This document shows, in pieces, positions 50,892 to 58,461 of a stretch of 64,000 nucleotides of DNA. The first letter of the stretch is position 1, and each line of letters starts with the position of its first letter. Under the pieces are notes generated by a model. It was given only the letters and a program-made list of their open reading frames with translations. It made no database searches and was not told the DNA's origin. The position numbers and the translations under genes were made by a program. This DNA is from Paenibacillus glycanilyticus NBRC 16618 (GTDB lineage Bacteria > Bacillota > Bacilli > Paenibacillales > Paenibacillaceae). The stretch spans positions 160,543 to 224,542 of the forward strand of contig NZ_BILY01000009.1 in the NCBI RefSeq assembly GCF_004000805.1. Reading direction: 5' to 3'.

Positions 50892-51824
50892 ATGAGCAAT
50901 GTCACCGCATCACCACTTATTCGTACCAAATCTCCCGTTCGTCCGGAGTTTTGGCTGGTTGTCCTTGGAGCCGCGCTGTGGGGCGTGGATCCGGTATTCC
51001 GCATTATTTTGCTGAAAACATTAACTTCTACTCAAATTGTGCTGCTGGAGCATATCATTTTGTTCATCGCAGCAGCTCCGGTGTTATGGAAGTTCCGTGC
51101 GGATCTTCGCGGAGTCCGTCTCCGCCAGCTTGGCGCATTGCTGTTTGTCTCATGGGGCGGTTCGGCGCTGGCAACGATTCTATTCACGCAAGGCCTCGTT
51201 CACGGCAATCCTAACGCGGTTCTGCTGCTGCAGAAGCTGCAGCCTCTCTTCGCGATTGTGATGGCTAGGATCCTATTGAAAGAGCTTCTGCCCAAAAAAA
51301 TCGGACCGTTGCTCGTTCTTGCCATTGTCGGAACCTATTTGCTGACCTTTGGCTTTACGCTTCCTTTTGGGCATGTCCATGAATTTGTCCAGGTTGGCAG
51401 CTTGCTGTCACTAGGCGCGGCTGCTCTATGGGGCGGATCGACGGTTATGGGGCGTTATCTGCTTGGCAGCATGAAATACGAGACGGTTACCTCCCTGCGA
51501 TTTATGATGGCATTGCCGCTGCTGCTTGTGATTACTTGGTCGGAGGGAGCAGCATGGAAGCTGGCGGAAGGAACGGATCCGGTAGCCGTTATCGTCAATC
51601 TGCTGCTTCAGGCTTTGCTTCCGGGGCTGGTCAGCCTGCTTGTCTACTATAAAGGTTTAAGCAAGATCAAGGCTTCTTATGCGACAATCGCCGAGCTGAG
51701 CTTCCCGATGGTGGGCGTTCTTCTGAACTGGACGGTATTCGGCCAAGTGATCACTAGCGCACAGATTACAGGTTTTGTGTTTATCTGGTTTACTTTATTT
51801 TTCATCTCCAGGCAGCAAAATTAA
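50892..51824 (+). CDS. EamA/DMT-family transporter under FMN riboswitch control, probable flavin importer
   Basis: A 310-residue membrane protein with ten hydrophobic segments in two EamA repeats (for example LGAALWGVDPVFRIILLKTL in the first, and LGAAALWGGSTVMGRYLL opening the second). DMT-type flavin importers (RibN, ImpX) are known, and placement behind an FMN riboswitch is strong contextual evidence for riboflavin or a related compound as substrate. ATG at 50892 is preceded by AAAGGG, a weak site. Sequence alone would only give 'EamA family'. Confidence 0.85.
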   Translation: MSNVTASPLIRTKSPVRPEFWLVVLGAALWGVDPVFRIILLKTLTSTQIVLLEHIILFIAAAPVLWKFRADLRGVRLRQLGALLFVSWGGSALATILFTQGLVHGNPNAVLLLQKLQPLFAIVMARILLKELLPKKIGPLLVLAIVGTYLLTFGFTLPFGHVHEFVQVGSLLSLGAAALWGGSTVMGRYLLGSMKYETVTSLRFMMALPLLLVITWSEGAAWKLAEGTDPVAVIVNLLLQALLPGLVSLLVYYKGLSKIKASYATIAELSFPMVGVLLNWTVFGQVITSAQITGFVFIWFTLFFISRQQN

Positions 51825-51900
51825 GCGCGGACATATCTCCGTAAACCGCTTTCATATCGGGTCAATTGCTGATATACTGCGGTTGGAGGTGTAGGAAATA

Positions 51901-52887
51901 ATGGAGAATAGAACGATCAAATGGGGCATTCTCGGCGCAGGCTGGATTGCATCCCAATTCGCCCGCGATTTGGCTTTTGCACAGGATGCAGAGCTTAGCG
52001 CGGTAGGCTCTCGCTCCCTTGAGAAGGCTGCAGAGTTCGCCGGCAAATTCGGCGGGAAACGCGCGTATGGAAGTTACGAGGAGCTGGTGAACGATGCCGA
52101 GATCGACATTATTTATGTCGCGACTCCTCACCCGTCCCATAAGGAACATGTTCTGCAATGTCTTCGCGCAGGCAAAGCGGTATTATGCGAGAAGCCTTTT
52201 ACGGTCAATGTAAAAGAAGCAGAGGAAGTTGTGCAATACGCAAGAGAAAACCGCATCTTCTTGATGGAAGCGATGTGGACGCGGTTCCTGCCCGTCATCC
52301 GCAAGGTCCGTGAGTGGATCGAAGAGGGCCGTATCGGCGATGTTCGGCTGCTTAAGGCAGACTTTGGCTTCCGCACCGGAGTTAATTCGGAAGGACGTTT
52401 ATTTAAACCGGCTTTGGCTGGCGGCGCGCTGCTGGATGTCGGCATTTATCCGCTCTCCTTCGCTTCCATGTTATTTGGGGCAAAACCGAAGCAGATTCTT
52501 AGCACCGCTCATCTTGGCGAGACTGGCGTAGACGAAGAGAACAGCATCCTGCTCTCTTATGAAGGCGGTCAGACCGCTTTGCTGAGCTCGGCCATCCGTC
52601 TGAACTCGGGCAGTGATGCTTACATAATGGGGACAGAAGGCTCCATTAAGATTCCTTCCTTCTTTAATGCCAAGTCCGCAACGCTTGTTGCCTCGGACGG
52701 TACGGAAGAAACCTTCTCGGATGACCGTACGACGCTTGGTTACGTGTATGAGGCCGAAGCGGCAGGGCAATACATCCGTGAAGGCAAGCTTGAGAGCGAG
52801 GTTATTTCGCTGGACGAAACCCTGCAGCTTATGCGGATCATGGACGAAATCCGCGGGCAATGGGGACTGCGTTATCCATTTGAATAA
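51901..52887 (+). CDS. Gfo/Idh/MocA-family oxidoreductase
   Basis: A 328-residue NAD(P)-dependent dehydrogenase: N-terminal Rossmann motif WGILGAGWIASQFARDL and the family's VLCEKPFTVNVKEAEE, followed by AMWTRFLP typical of the dihydrodiol dehydrogenase/glucose-fructose oxidoreductase-like branch. GGAGGTG precedes the ATG. Substrate probably a sugar or inositol derivative. Monocistronic, with its own terminator. Confidence 0.9.
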   Translation: MENRTIKWGILGAGWIASQFARDLAFAQDAELSAVGSRSLEKAAEFAGKFGGKRAYGSYEELVNDAEIDIIYVATPHPSHKEHVLQCLRAGKAVLCEKPFTVNVKEAEEVVQYARENRIFLMEAMWTRFLPVIRKVREWIEEGRIGDVRLLKADFGFRTGVNSEGRLFKPALAGGALLDVGIYPLSFASMLFGAKPKQILSTAHLGETGVDEENSILLSYEGGQTALLSSAIRLNSGSDAYIMGTEGSIKIPSFFNAKSATLVASDGTEETFSDDRTTLGYVYEAEAAGQYIREGKLESEVISLDETLQLMRIMDEIRGQWGLRYPFE

Positions 52888-52896
52888 TAAACGAAG

Positions 52897-52925
52897 AAAA
52901 GGACCGGTTCTGTACCGGTCCTTTT
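52897..52925 (+). terminator. Terminator of the Gfo/Idh/MocA gene
   Basis: AAAAGGACCGGT (52897-52908) pairs with ACCGGTCCTTTT (52914-52925), then T. Confidence 0.88.
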
Positions 52926-52935
52926 TGTCTTAGAA

Positions 52936-52967
52936 TAAAAAAGTGGCCCGCATTCGGGATACGGGCC
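52936..52967 (-). terminator. Minus-strand terminator without an annotated upstream gene
   Basis: On the minus strand GGCCCG (52967-52962) pairs with CGGGCC (52950-52945), followed by ACTTTTTT. The only reading frame above it is the seven-codon frame at 52984-53004, so it suggests a short RNA. Confidence 0.5.
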
Positions 52968-52983
52968 CAAGAGACAAGCTATA

Positions 52984-53004
52984 TCAAATAGGGAGTATGG
53001 TCAT
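52984..53004 (-). CDS. Possible seven-codon leader-type ORF
   Basis: ATG with GGGAG six bases upstream encodes MTILPI and stops. It precedes a minus-strand terminator by about 20 bases. It may be part of a small regulatory RNA; without expression data this is speculative. Confidence 0.25.
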   Translation of the reverse strand: MTILPI

Positions 53005-53136
53005 TATGTTCTCCCAAGATTAAACAAAGCTGAAAAGTACATTAGTTTCACATAAAAAATTAGGGCCATTGTCCGCAAAGCTAAGGTATAATGATCTCTA
53101 TATTGTTTGCCATTTTGCCGGAGGGGGAAAATCCAC

Positions 53137-53703
53137 ATGGAAAATATTAATTTTTGCATGGCTTGCGGAGATAAGCTGGAAGTAAGGGGGATTGGCGGGG
53201 AGGACCGCAAGGCTTGCCCAAGCTGCAGCTTTGTTCACTGGGGTAATTACAGCATCGGCGTAGGAGCATGCGTCGTGAAGGATAACAAGGTTCTTCTGGT
53301 CCGCCGCGCCCATGAACCGGGAAAAGGCTATTGGACAACGCCGGGCGGCTACATTGAACAGTTCGAGCAGATTAGAGGTTCGGTTGCTCGCGAGGTATGG
53401 GAAGAAACGGGCGTCCGCGCGATCGTGTCCAAAATTATCGGCATTCGCGACCGGCCGCATTCGGTGCATGACGTCTACATAACATTCGAAATGGAATACA
53501 TCGACGGCGAGCCTCGTCCGGACGGCGTGGAAGTAGACGGCGCGGGCTTCTTCAGCCTCGAGGAAATGGAGTCCATGAACGTCGCCGACTTGACCGCCTG
53601 GCAGGTTGATCTCGCCCTTAACGGCGGCGACGGCGGCTTGGCCGAGGATACCAAACCAATCCGCGACAGCCTTAAGAAGTACGGCCTCTATCGGGCTAAG
53701 TAA
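53137..53703 (+). CDS. NUDIX hydrolase with N-terminal zinc ribbon
   Basis: A 188-residue protein. A Cys4 zinc ribbon (FCMACGDKL, then CPSCSF, residues 6-30) precedes the NUDIX fold, whose box is GGYIEQFEQIRGSVAREVWE followed by ETGV (about residues 70-93), intact in all catalytic positions. The architecture resembles NADH-pyrophosphatase/NudC-like and ADP-ribose hydrolases, cleaving nucleoside diphosphates linked to another moiety. GGAGGGGG lies ten bases before the ATG; TATAAT at 53087-53092. Convergent with prs. Confidence 0.9.
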   Translation: MENINFCMACGDKLEVRGIGGEDRKACPSCSFVHWGNYSIGVGACVVKDNKVLLVRRAHEPGKGYWTTPGGYIEQFEQIRGSVAREVWEETGVRAIVSKIIGIRDRPHSVHDVYITFEMEYIDGEPRPDGVEVDGAGFFSLEEMESMNVADLTAWQVDLALNGGDGGLAEDTKPIRDSLKKYGLYRAK

Positions 53704-53720
53704 CATCTTCTCCAATAACA

Positions 53721-53750
53721 AAGAGCCCCGGATTCAATTCCGGGGCTCTT
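53721..53750 (+). terminator. Terminator of the NUDIX gene
   Basis: AAGAGCCCCGGA (53721-53732) pairs perfectly with TCCGGGGCTCTT (53739-53750), then GTTTTG. Confidence 0.85.
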
Positions 53751-53764
53751 GTTTTGTTCCCACT

Positions 53765-53789
53765 CCCACACCCGATAAACAGGTGTGGG
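53765..53789. other. Small hairpin
   Basis: CCCACACC (53765-53772) pairs perfectly with GGTGTGGG (53782-53789), loop of nine bases. It lies between the NUDIX terminator and the structured element; its role is unknown. Confidence 0.4.
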
Positions 53790-53833
53790 ACGAAGCGTTT
53801 GTGATGTTAAAAGTGCATGCGAAGAGGGGTGGA

Positions 53834-53949
53834 GGAAATGTATCGCCTGGAGGAGCGGAGCGTCTGCCTTTGGTTTCGTGGGAATACACCTAATCAAATT
53901 CATTCAGAATCCCACGAGACCAACAGCAGCCGCAAGGCGATACTTTTCC
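53834..53949 (+). ncRNA. Candidate structured RNA, copy 1
   Basis: Outer stem GTATCGCCT (53840-53848) with AGGCGATAC (53935-53943), extended by GGAAA/TTTCC. The conserved core GAGCGGAGCGTCTGCC follows, then a 14-bp inner stem TTGGTTTCGTGGGA (53870-53883) with TCCCACGAGACCAA (53910-53923), and CAACAGC after it. A second copy at 61951-62057 on the minus strand keeps the core and both stems while the stem sequences differ. Located 29 bp before the prs stop (convergent). I do not recognise a named RNA family. Confidence 0.55.
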
Positions 53950-53978
53950 GTAATCCCGACCACCAGCACGACCTAACT

Positions 53979-54923
53979 TCACATCTGCTTCGTCTTAAAC
54001 AACCTGTTTATCGATCCGCCATTATTAATGATACGCAAAGCATTCGCCAGCAGATCCGCCATTGGCAGAACAACAAACTTGTCCGAATGGTTCGGGTCAA
54101 TCGCGATCGTATCCGTAATCACAACCTCTTTAATGAAAGGATGCGTCAGCTTCTCAAGCGCGTTCTCCGAGAACAGGCCGTGAGTGGCGCAGATATAAGC
54201 ATCGTTGGCACCGCGTTTGTTCAAGGCTTCCACAACCTTGATAATGGTGCCGCCCGTATCGATCAAATCCTCGATAATAATCGGCGTCATGCCTTCGACT
54301 TCGCCGATAATATGCGTAATTTTCGACGTATTGTGGGCAGGACGGTTCTTGATCATAATCGCGAACGGACAGTCCATGTAGTTGGCAAGCTTCTCCGCCG
54401 TCGTTGCGCGTCCGGCATCCGGCGAGACAACGACAGGGTTTTTAATGTTTTTGCTCTTCAAATAGTCGGTGATCAAATCAAGGGCGGTAATATGATCGAC
54501 CGGAATTTCGAAAAAGCCCTGGATCGGATCGGCATGCAGGTCAACCGTAATGAGGCGGTCGGCGCCAACGGTCGTCAGGACATCGGCAACCAGCTTGGCG
54601 GAAATCGGCTCGCGCGGAGCGGATTTCCGTTCCTGACGGGCATAACCGTAATAAGGCATGATGATATTGATTGTTTTTGCGGAGGCCCGTTTGGCCGCAT
54701 CAATCATAATCATAAGTTCAACAAGATGCTCATTCACCGGATGAGACAATGATTGAATGATATAAACATGGGCCGAGCGAATTGACTCTATGTAACGCAG
54801 GCTGATTTCTCCGCTTGCCAGTCTGGAGATTTCAATGTCTCCAAGAGGAACGTCAAGTTTTCGGCATAGCTCTTCCGCGAGCGGGCGGTTCGAGGAACCG
54901 GAAAAGATTTTTACATTTTGCAT
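53979..54923 (-). CDS. prs: Ribose-phosphate diphosphokinase (PRPP synthetase)
   Basis: A 314-residue enzyme forming PRPP from ribose 5-phosphate and ATP. Flexible catalytic loop YGYARQERKSAPREPISAKL, metal-binding DLHADPIQGFF, pyrophosphate loop VVSPDAGR and PRPP loop IIEDLIDTGGTI are all present; the ending SINRLFK is family typical. AAGGAGA precedes the ATG, and TTGAAT-16-TATAAT (minus, 54988-54961) is a likely promoter. It stands outside the usual glmU-prs context, so it may be a second paralogue; that cannot be checked here. Confidence 0.93.
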   Translation of the reverse strand: MQNVKIFSGSSNRPLAEELCRKLDVPLGDIEISRLASGEISLRYIESIRSAHVYIIQSLSHPVNEHLVELMIMIDAAKRASAKTINIIMPYYGYARQERKSAPREPISAKLVADVLTTVGADRLITVDLHADPIQGFFEIPVDHITALDLITDYLKSKNIKNPVVVSPDAGRATTAEKLANYMDCPFAIMIKNRPAHNTSKITHIIGEVEGMTPIIIEDLIDTGGTIIKVVEALNKRGANDAYICATHGLFSENALEKLTHPFIKEVVITDTIAIDPNHSDKFVVLPMADLLANALRIINNGGSINRLFKTKQM

Positions 54924-55003
54924 CCGCTTGTCTCCTTACGTTCGATATACAGATAGTCCCATTATAGCCTTTCCCCAAACAAATTCAAAATTCCGGTAGG
55001 CCC

Positions 55004-55034
55004 AAAAAAGAAAGCGGCCTCGAAAAGTCCGCTT
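55004..55034 (-). terminator. Terminator of the sugar ABC transporter operon
   Basis: Minus strand AAGCGG (55034-55029) pairs with CCGCTT (55017-55012), followed by TCTTTTTT. Lies 30 bases after the binding-protein stop. Confidence 0.7.
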
Positions 55035-55062
55035 AGGACTTCTCAAGACCACCTGTCTTCGC

Positions 55063-56376
55063 TTATTTCGCTACGATATCTTGAATCGCTTTTTCCAGCT
55101 TGTCGAAGAGCTGGTCTTTATCAATCGATCCGCCTTGGTACTCCTGCATGGCAGCGCCCCAGCCTTGCGGCACGCCGTCAGGGTAACGGCCCCAATGCCA
55201 GCCGCCGGCAGTTGCTGCCTGCTCGGATACGGCAACGCCCATTTGACCGATTTCATCCGCTGTAGGCTTGATGGAAGTGAGAGCAGGGATGAATTTGAAT
55301 TCTTTTGTCAGGTACGATTTGCCGGTGTCCGAAGTAACCATCCAGTTCAGGAATTTTTTCGCTTCTTCGGCGTTTTTGGATTTGCTGTTTACGATCCAGA
55401 AGTTTGCAGGACCCGTGTAGATATGAGCATTGCCGCTGTCGTCAATCGGAATAGGGAGCAGGCCAACGTTCAGCTTCGCTACTTTGTCCACGTCGCCTTG
55501 GATCCAGTTACCTTGCTGAATCATCGCTGCTTTGCCGGATGCGAAGTTCGCAACCTGCGTCGCATAGTCGGTTGTCAGCTTGTCTTTCTGGCTGTATTTG
55601 AACACAACGTCAACGTAGTTAATCCATTTCTTGAATACATCGTTGTCTTTGAAGTTTGCGCTGCCGTCTTTTGTTCCGTTGATGAAGGCGATTGGATCCG
55701 GCTGTTCGGCAAGACCAACGTTGATCGTGTGATGACCGATCGACCACCATTCGTTTGTTGTCGAGAACGGCGTAATGCCTGCTGCTTGCAGTTTTTTTGC
55801 TGCGTCCTCAAGCTCAGTCAACGTTTTAGGAAGGGTAGTGATGCCGGCTTTTTCGAACAAGTCCTTGTTATAGAAAATGCCATAGCCCTCGATGTTCATC
55901 GGCATGCCGAGCAGCTTGCCGTCTACTTGAGCAGGTCCTGCAGCAGCAGGGATGACGTCTTTCGCCCAAGGCTCGCCGGACAAGTCTGTTGCGCGGTCGT
56001 AATAAGCTTCAAGCGCTGCGTAACCTTCGGAGTTGAAGATCTCCGGTTCGGAGCCGGAAGCGATTTCAGCCTTCAGCAGGGCATTGTAGTCTTCGCCGCC
56101 GCCATGCGTTTCGACTTCGACTTTAACGCCGGTCTCTTTCTCATATTCTTCAGCCATGCGGTTAAGCGCGTCGGCAATTTCCACTTTGAACTGGAATACT
56201 TTGATCTTAACGTCTTTCTTAGGAGCCGTAGAAGCCTCCGATGTCGCATTGGCAGATTCAGAAGGCTTGTTGCTTGCTTCGGAGCCCGAGCTATTGCCAT
56301 TGTTGCTGTTGTTACCGCAGCCGGCAGCGGTCAATGTCAGGATTGCTGCAGCGAGAAGAATAGAAAGCTTTTTCAT
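55063..56376 (-). CDS. Sugar ABC transporter substrate-binding lipoprotein
   Basis: A 437-residue family-1 solute-binding protein. Signal with lipobox TAAGC (about residues 17-21), then an Asn/Ser-rich linker. Mature motifs include ALNRMAEEYEKETGVKVEVE, then GEDYNALLKAEIASGSEPEI and the C-terminal WVTSDTGKSYLTKEFKFIPA. Probably binds an oligosaccharide. ATG at 56376 follows GGGGAGG. It is the third gene of the importer operon here; 235 bp, with no feature I recognise, separates it from the second permease. Confidence 0.9.
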   Translation of the reverse strand: MKKLSILLAAAILTLTAAGCGNNSNNGNSSGSEASNKPSESANATSEASTAPKKDVKIKVFQFKVEIADALNRMAEEYEKETGVKVEVETHGGGEDYNALLKAEIASGSEPEIFNSEGYAALEAYYDRATDLSGEPWAKDVIPAAAGPAQVDGKLLGMPMNIEGYGIFYNKDLFEKAGITTLPKTLTELEDAAKKLQAAGITPFSTTNEWWSIGHHTINVGLAEQPDPIAFINGTKDGSANFKDNDVFKKWINYVDVVFKYSQKDKLTTDYATQVANFASGKAAMIQQGNWIQGDVDKVAKLNVGLLPIPIDDSGNAHIYTGPANFWIVNSKSKNAEEAKKFLNWMVTSDTGKSYLTKEFKFIPALTSIKPTADEIGQMGVAVSEQAATAGGWHWGRYPDGVPQGWGAAMQEYQGGSIDKDQLFDKLEKAIQDIVAK

Positions 56377-56611
56377 TTCGTTAACCTCCCCATGGTTTGT
56401 CAAGCTTTAGCGGTTCTCTTTACAAGTTTGATTATATGGAAGCTGAAAGCCAAGAAACACAGACGTTTTTGTCGTGAAAAGTGCAAAATATTGATATTAC
56501 CACAATAGAATTTATACGTTTCGGAGAACTCGAAACATAAATTCTATTTGGCGATAAAACCTACCTCTAAACGCGGTCGTTCATCTTTGAGAAGCCTCGA
56601 TAGTGGTTTTC

Positions 56612-57442
56612 TCACCCTTTGAGCGATCCCGAAGAGATTCCCTCGATAATATGCTTTTGCAGCATAAGGAACATGATAATGATCGGCATTATGCCCATGG
56701 TCAGACCGGCCAGAGCCAGATCCCATTGCTTCGTATATTGCCCAAAGAAGCGGGTAATCGCGAGCGGAATGGTCGTGAGATCCTTGTTCGAACCGATGAT
56801 CAGCACCGGCAGCAGGTAGTCGTTCCAGATCCACAAGCCGTTAAGGATAATAACCGTTACGATAATCGGGCGAAGCAGCGGGAACACGATTTTCCAGAAC
56901 ACGCCATACGGCGAGCAGCCGTCCACTACGGCCGCTTCTTCGATCTCAAGCGGAACGCTTTTAATAAACCCGTGGAACAGGAAGACCGAAAGCGATAAGC
57001 CAAAGCCGAGATAACAGACGACAATGCCGAACATGTTGGCTCTAAGCTCCAGGAAGCTGGTTACGCGTACCAGCTGAAGCATAACCGACTGGAACGGTAT
57101 GATCATCGCCGAGATAAACGCCGTAAACAGGATTTTGTTAAAGACGGTTGGCTTGCGGACAAGCCGGTAGCCCGTCATGGCGCTGATGATCACGATGCCA
57201 GTCACGCTGATGCCGGTAATCAGGACCGAATTCAGCAAAGCTTTCGGGAATTTAATAATATCCCATACCTTCGAGTAATTCGAGAACAGGTACTTGTCCG
57301 GGAACGAGGCGGCGTCCACCATAATCTCGCCAAGCGCTTTTACCGAATTGACAAGGACGAAGTAAAAAGGAGCAATGAAAAGCAGAGCGAGCAGGATCGC
57401 TGCAGCTGCTACGGCCCAAAGCCGGGAACGGGAAGCTGTCAT
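56612..57442 (-). CDS. Sugar ABC transporter permease (MalG-like)
   Basis: A 276-residue permease with six hydrophobic segments and the coupling EAA loop EIEEAAVVDGCSPYGVFWKI followed by VFPLLRPI (about residues 178-205). It forms a heterodimer with the preceding MalF-like protein. It begins directly after that gene's stop. No ATPase gene is present, so a shared MsmX/UgpC-type ATPase elsewhere must energise it, as usual for CUT1 importers in Bacillales. Confidence 0.92.
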   Translation of the reverse strand: MTASRSRLWAVAAAAILLALLFIAPFYFVLVNSVKALGEIMVDAASFPDKYLFSNYSKVWDIIKFPKALLNSVLITGISVTGIVIISAMTGYRLVRKPTVFNKILFTAFISAMIIPFQSVMLQLVRVTSFLELRANMFGIVVCYLGFGLSLSVFLFHGFIKSVPLEIEEAAVVDGCSPYGVFWKIVFPLLRPIIVTVIILNGLWIWNDYLLPVLIIGSNKDLTTIPLAITRFFGQYTKQWDLALAGLTMGIMPIIIMFLMLQKHIIEGISSGSLKG

Positions 57443-58330
57443 TTACGCTTCGACCTCCTTCCGTTTGGTCAGCCACACTTGCGTGACGGCAATGATGGAG
57501 ACTGCAAAGAAGAACAGCATGGCTTTGGCGGTGCCTAGCCCGTAACGGTTGTTGACCAGCGCCTCGGCATAAATGTTATAAGCAAGCGATTGGGTGGAAG
57601 TACCCGGACCGCCCTTCGTAAGCGATAGGTTCAGGTCGAACATTTTGAATGCGCCGGATGTCGTCAGGAACAAGCAGACCGTAATGGCCGGCATAACAAG
57701 CGGCATTATCACTTTGCGGACGGTTTGGAAGTAGGTTGCTCCGTCAATCGTTGCGGCTTCCATCAAATCCTTCGGTACGCCAACGATCGCCGCGATATAA
57801 ATAACCATCATGTAGCCGGTTGTCTGCCAGACGAAGACGATAACGAGTCCCCAGAAGCCGGTCTCCGGCGTGCCGAGCCATGGAAGCTCGAAGAAGTGCC
57901 AGCCCGTCATTTCGCCGATGGTTTTGAAGCCTTTGGTAAAAATAAACTGCCAGATATAACCGAGCAGAATACCGCCAATCATGTTAGGCAGGAAGAAAAT
58001 CGTACGGAGCGTATTGCGTCCCCGCATGGGCCGGGTTAACAGAAGCCCCAGGATAAGAGCCAGAATATTGGTCACGACTACGGTCACGACCGTAAACTTC
58101 AACGTAAATTTAAAGGATGCCCAAAATTTGTCGTCGTTCGTAAAGATGCGGTGGAGATTATCCATGCCGATCCATTTCGCTTTGTCTAGATCCAGGCCAT
58201 TCCACTCCGTGAAGGAAAAGTAGAAGCCAAGCAGGAACGGAATAAGCACGATAATCGTGAAGACGATCATGCCCGGTCCGACAAATACAAGCTGCTGTAT
58301 CCATTCGTTTGATCTTTTTCGTAAGTTCAA
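57443..58330 (-). CDS. Sugar ABC transporter permease (MalF-like)
   Basis: A 295-residue permease with six hydrophobic segments; EAA loop KDLMEAATIDGATYFQTVRK followed by VIMPLVMPA. N-terminal GPGMIVFTIIVLIPFLLGFY and FSFTEWNGLD are typical CUT1 sequence. TTG at 58330 is chosen because GAAGGGGG lies just upstream; a longer frame runs into the promoter gap. First gene of the operon, divergent from the sensor kinase with about 130 bp between, the YesMN-type layout where the response regulator activates the importer. Confidence 0.9.
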   Translation of the reverse strand: MNLRKRSNEWIQQLVFVGPGMIVFTIIVLIPFLLGFYFSFTEWNGLDLDKAKWIGMDNLHRIFTNDDKFWASFKFTLKFTVVTVVVTNILALILGLLLTRPMRGRNTLRTIFFLPNMIGGILLGYIWQFIFTKGFKTIGEMTGWHFFELPWLGTPETGFWGLVIVFVWQTTGYMMVIYIAAIVGVPKDLMEAATIDGATYFQTVRKVIMPLVMPAITVCLFLTTSGAFKMFDLNLSLTKGGPGTSTQSLAYNIYAEALVNNRYGLGTAKAMLFFFAVSIIAVTQVWLTKRKEVEA

Positions 58331-58461
58331 TTGGAGTCCCCCTTCGTAATGCGGCTTTAAGTATCGGTGCATAGCTAGACTATAAACAGTTATTGAAATT
58401 TGAACCACCGATAGATATGATGGGTTAGGTGTAATATATTGACCTTGGGGGTTAGGACGTC

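Noticed and set aside
53817..54752. A 311-codon plus-strand frame across the structured element and prs
   Set aside because: It runs antisense through PRPP synthetase and reads through the hairpins of the candidate RNA; no domain recognised.
55081..56508. A 475-codon open frame antisense to the sugar-binding protein gene
   Set aside because: Same reason: Cys/Arg/Phe-rich nonsense composition opposite a clear lipoprotein.
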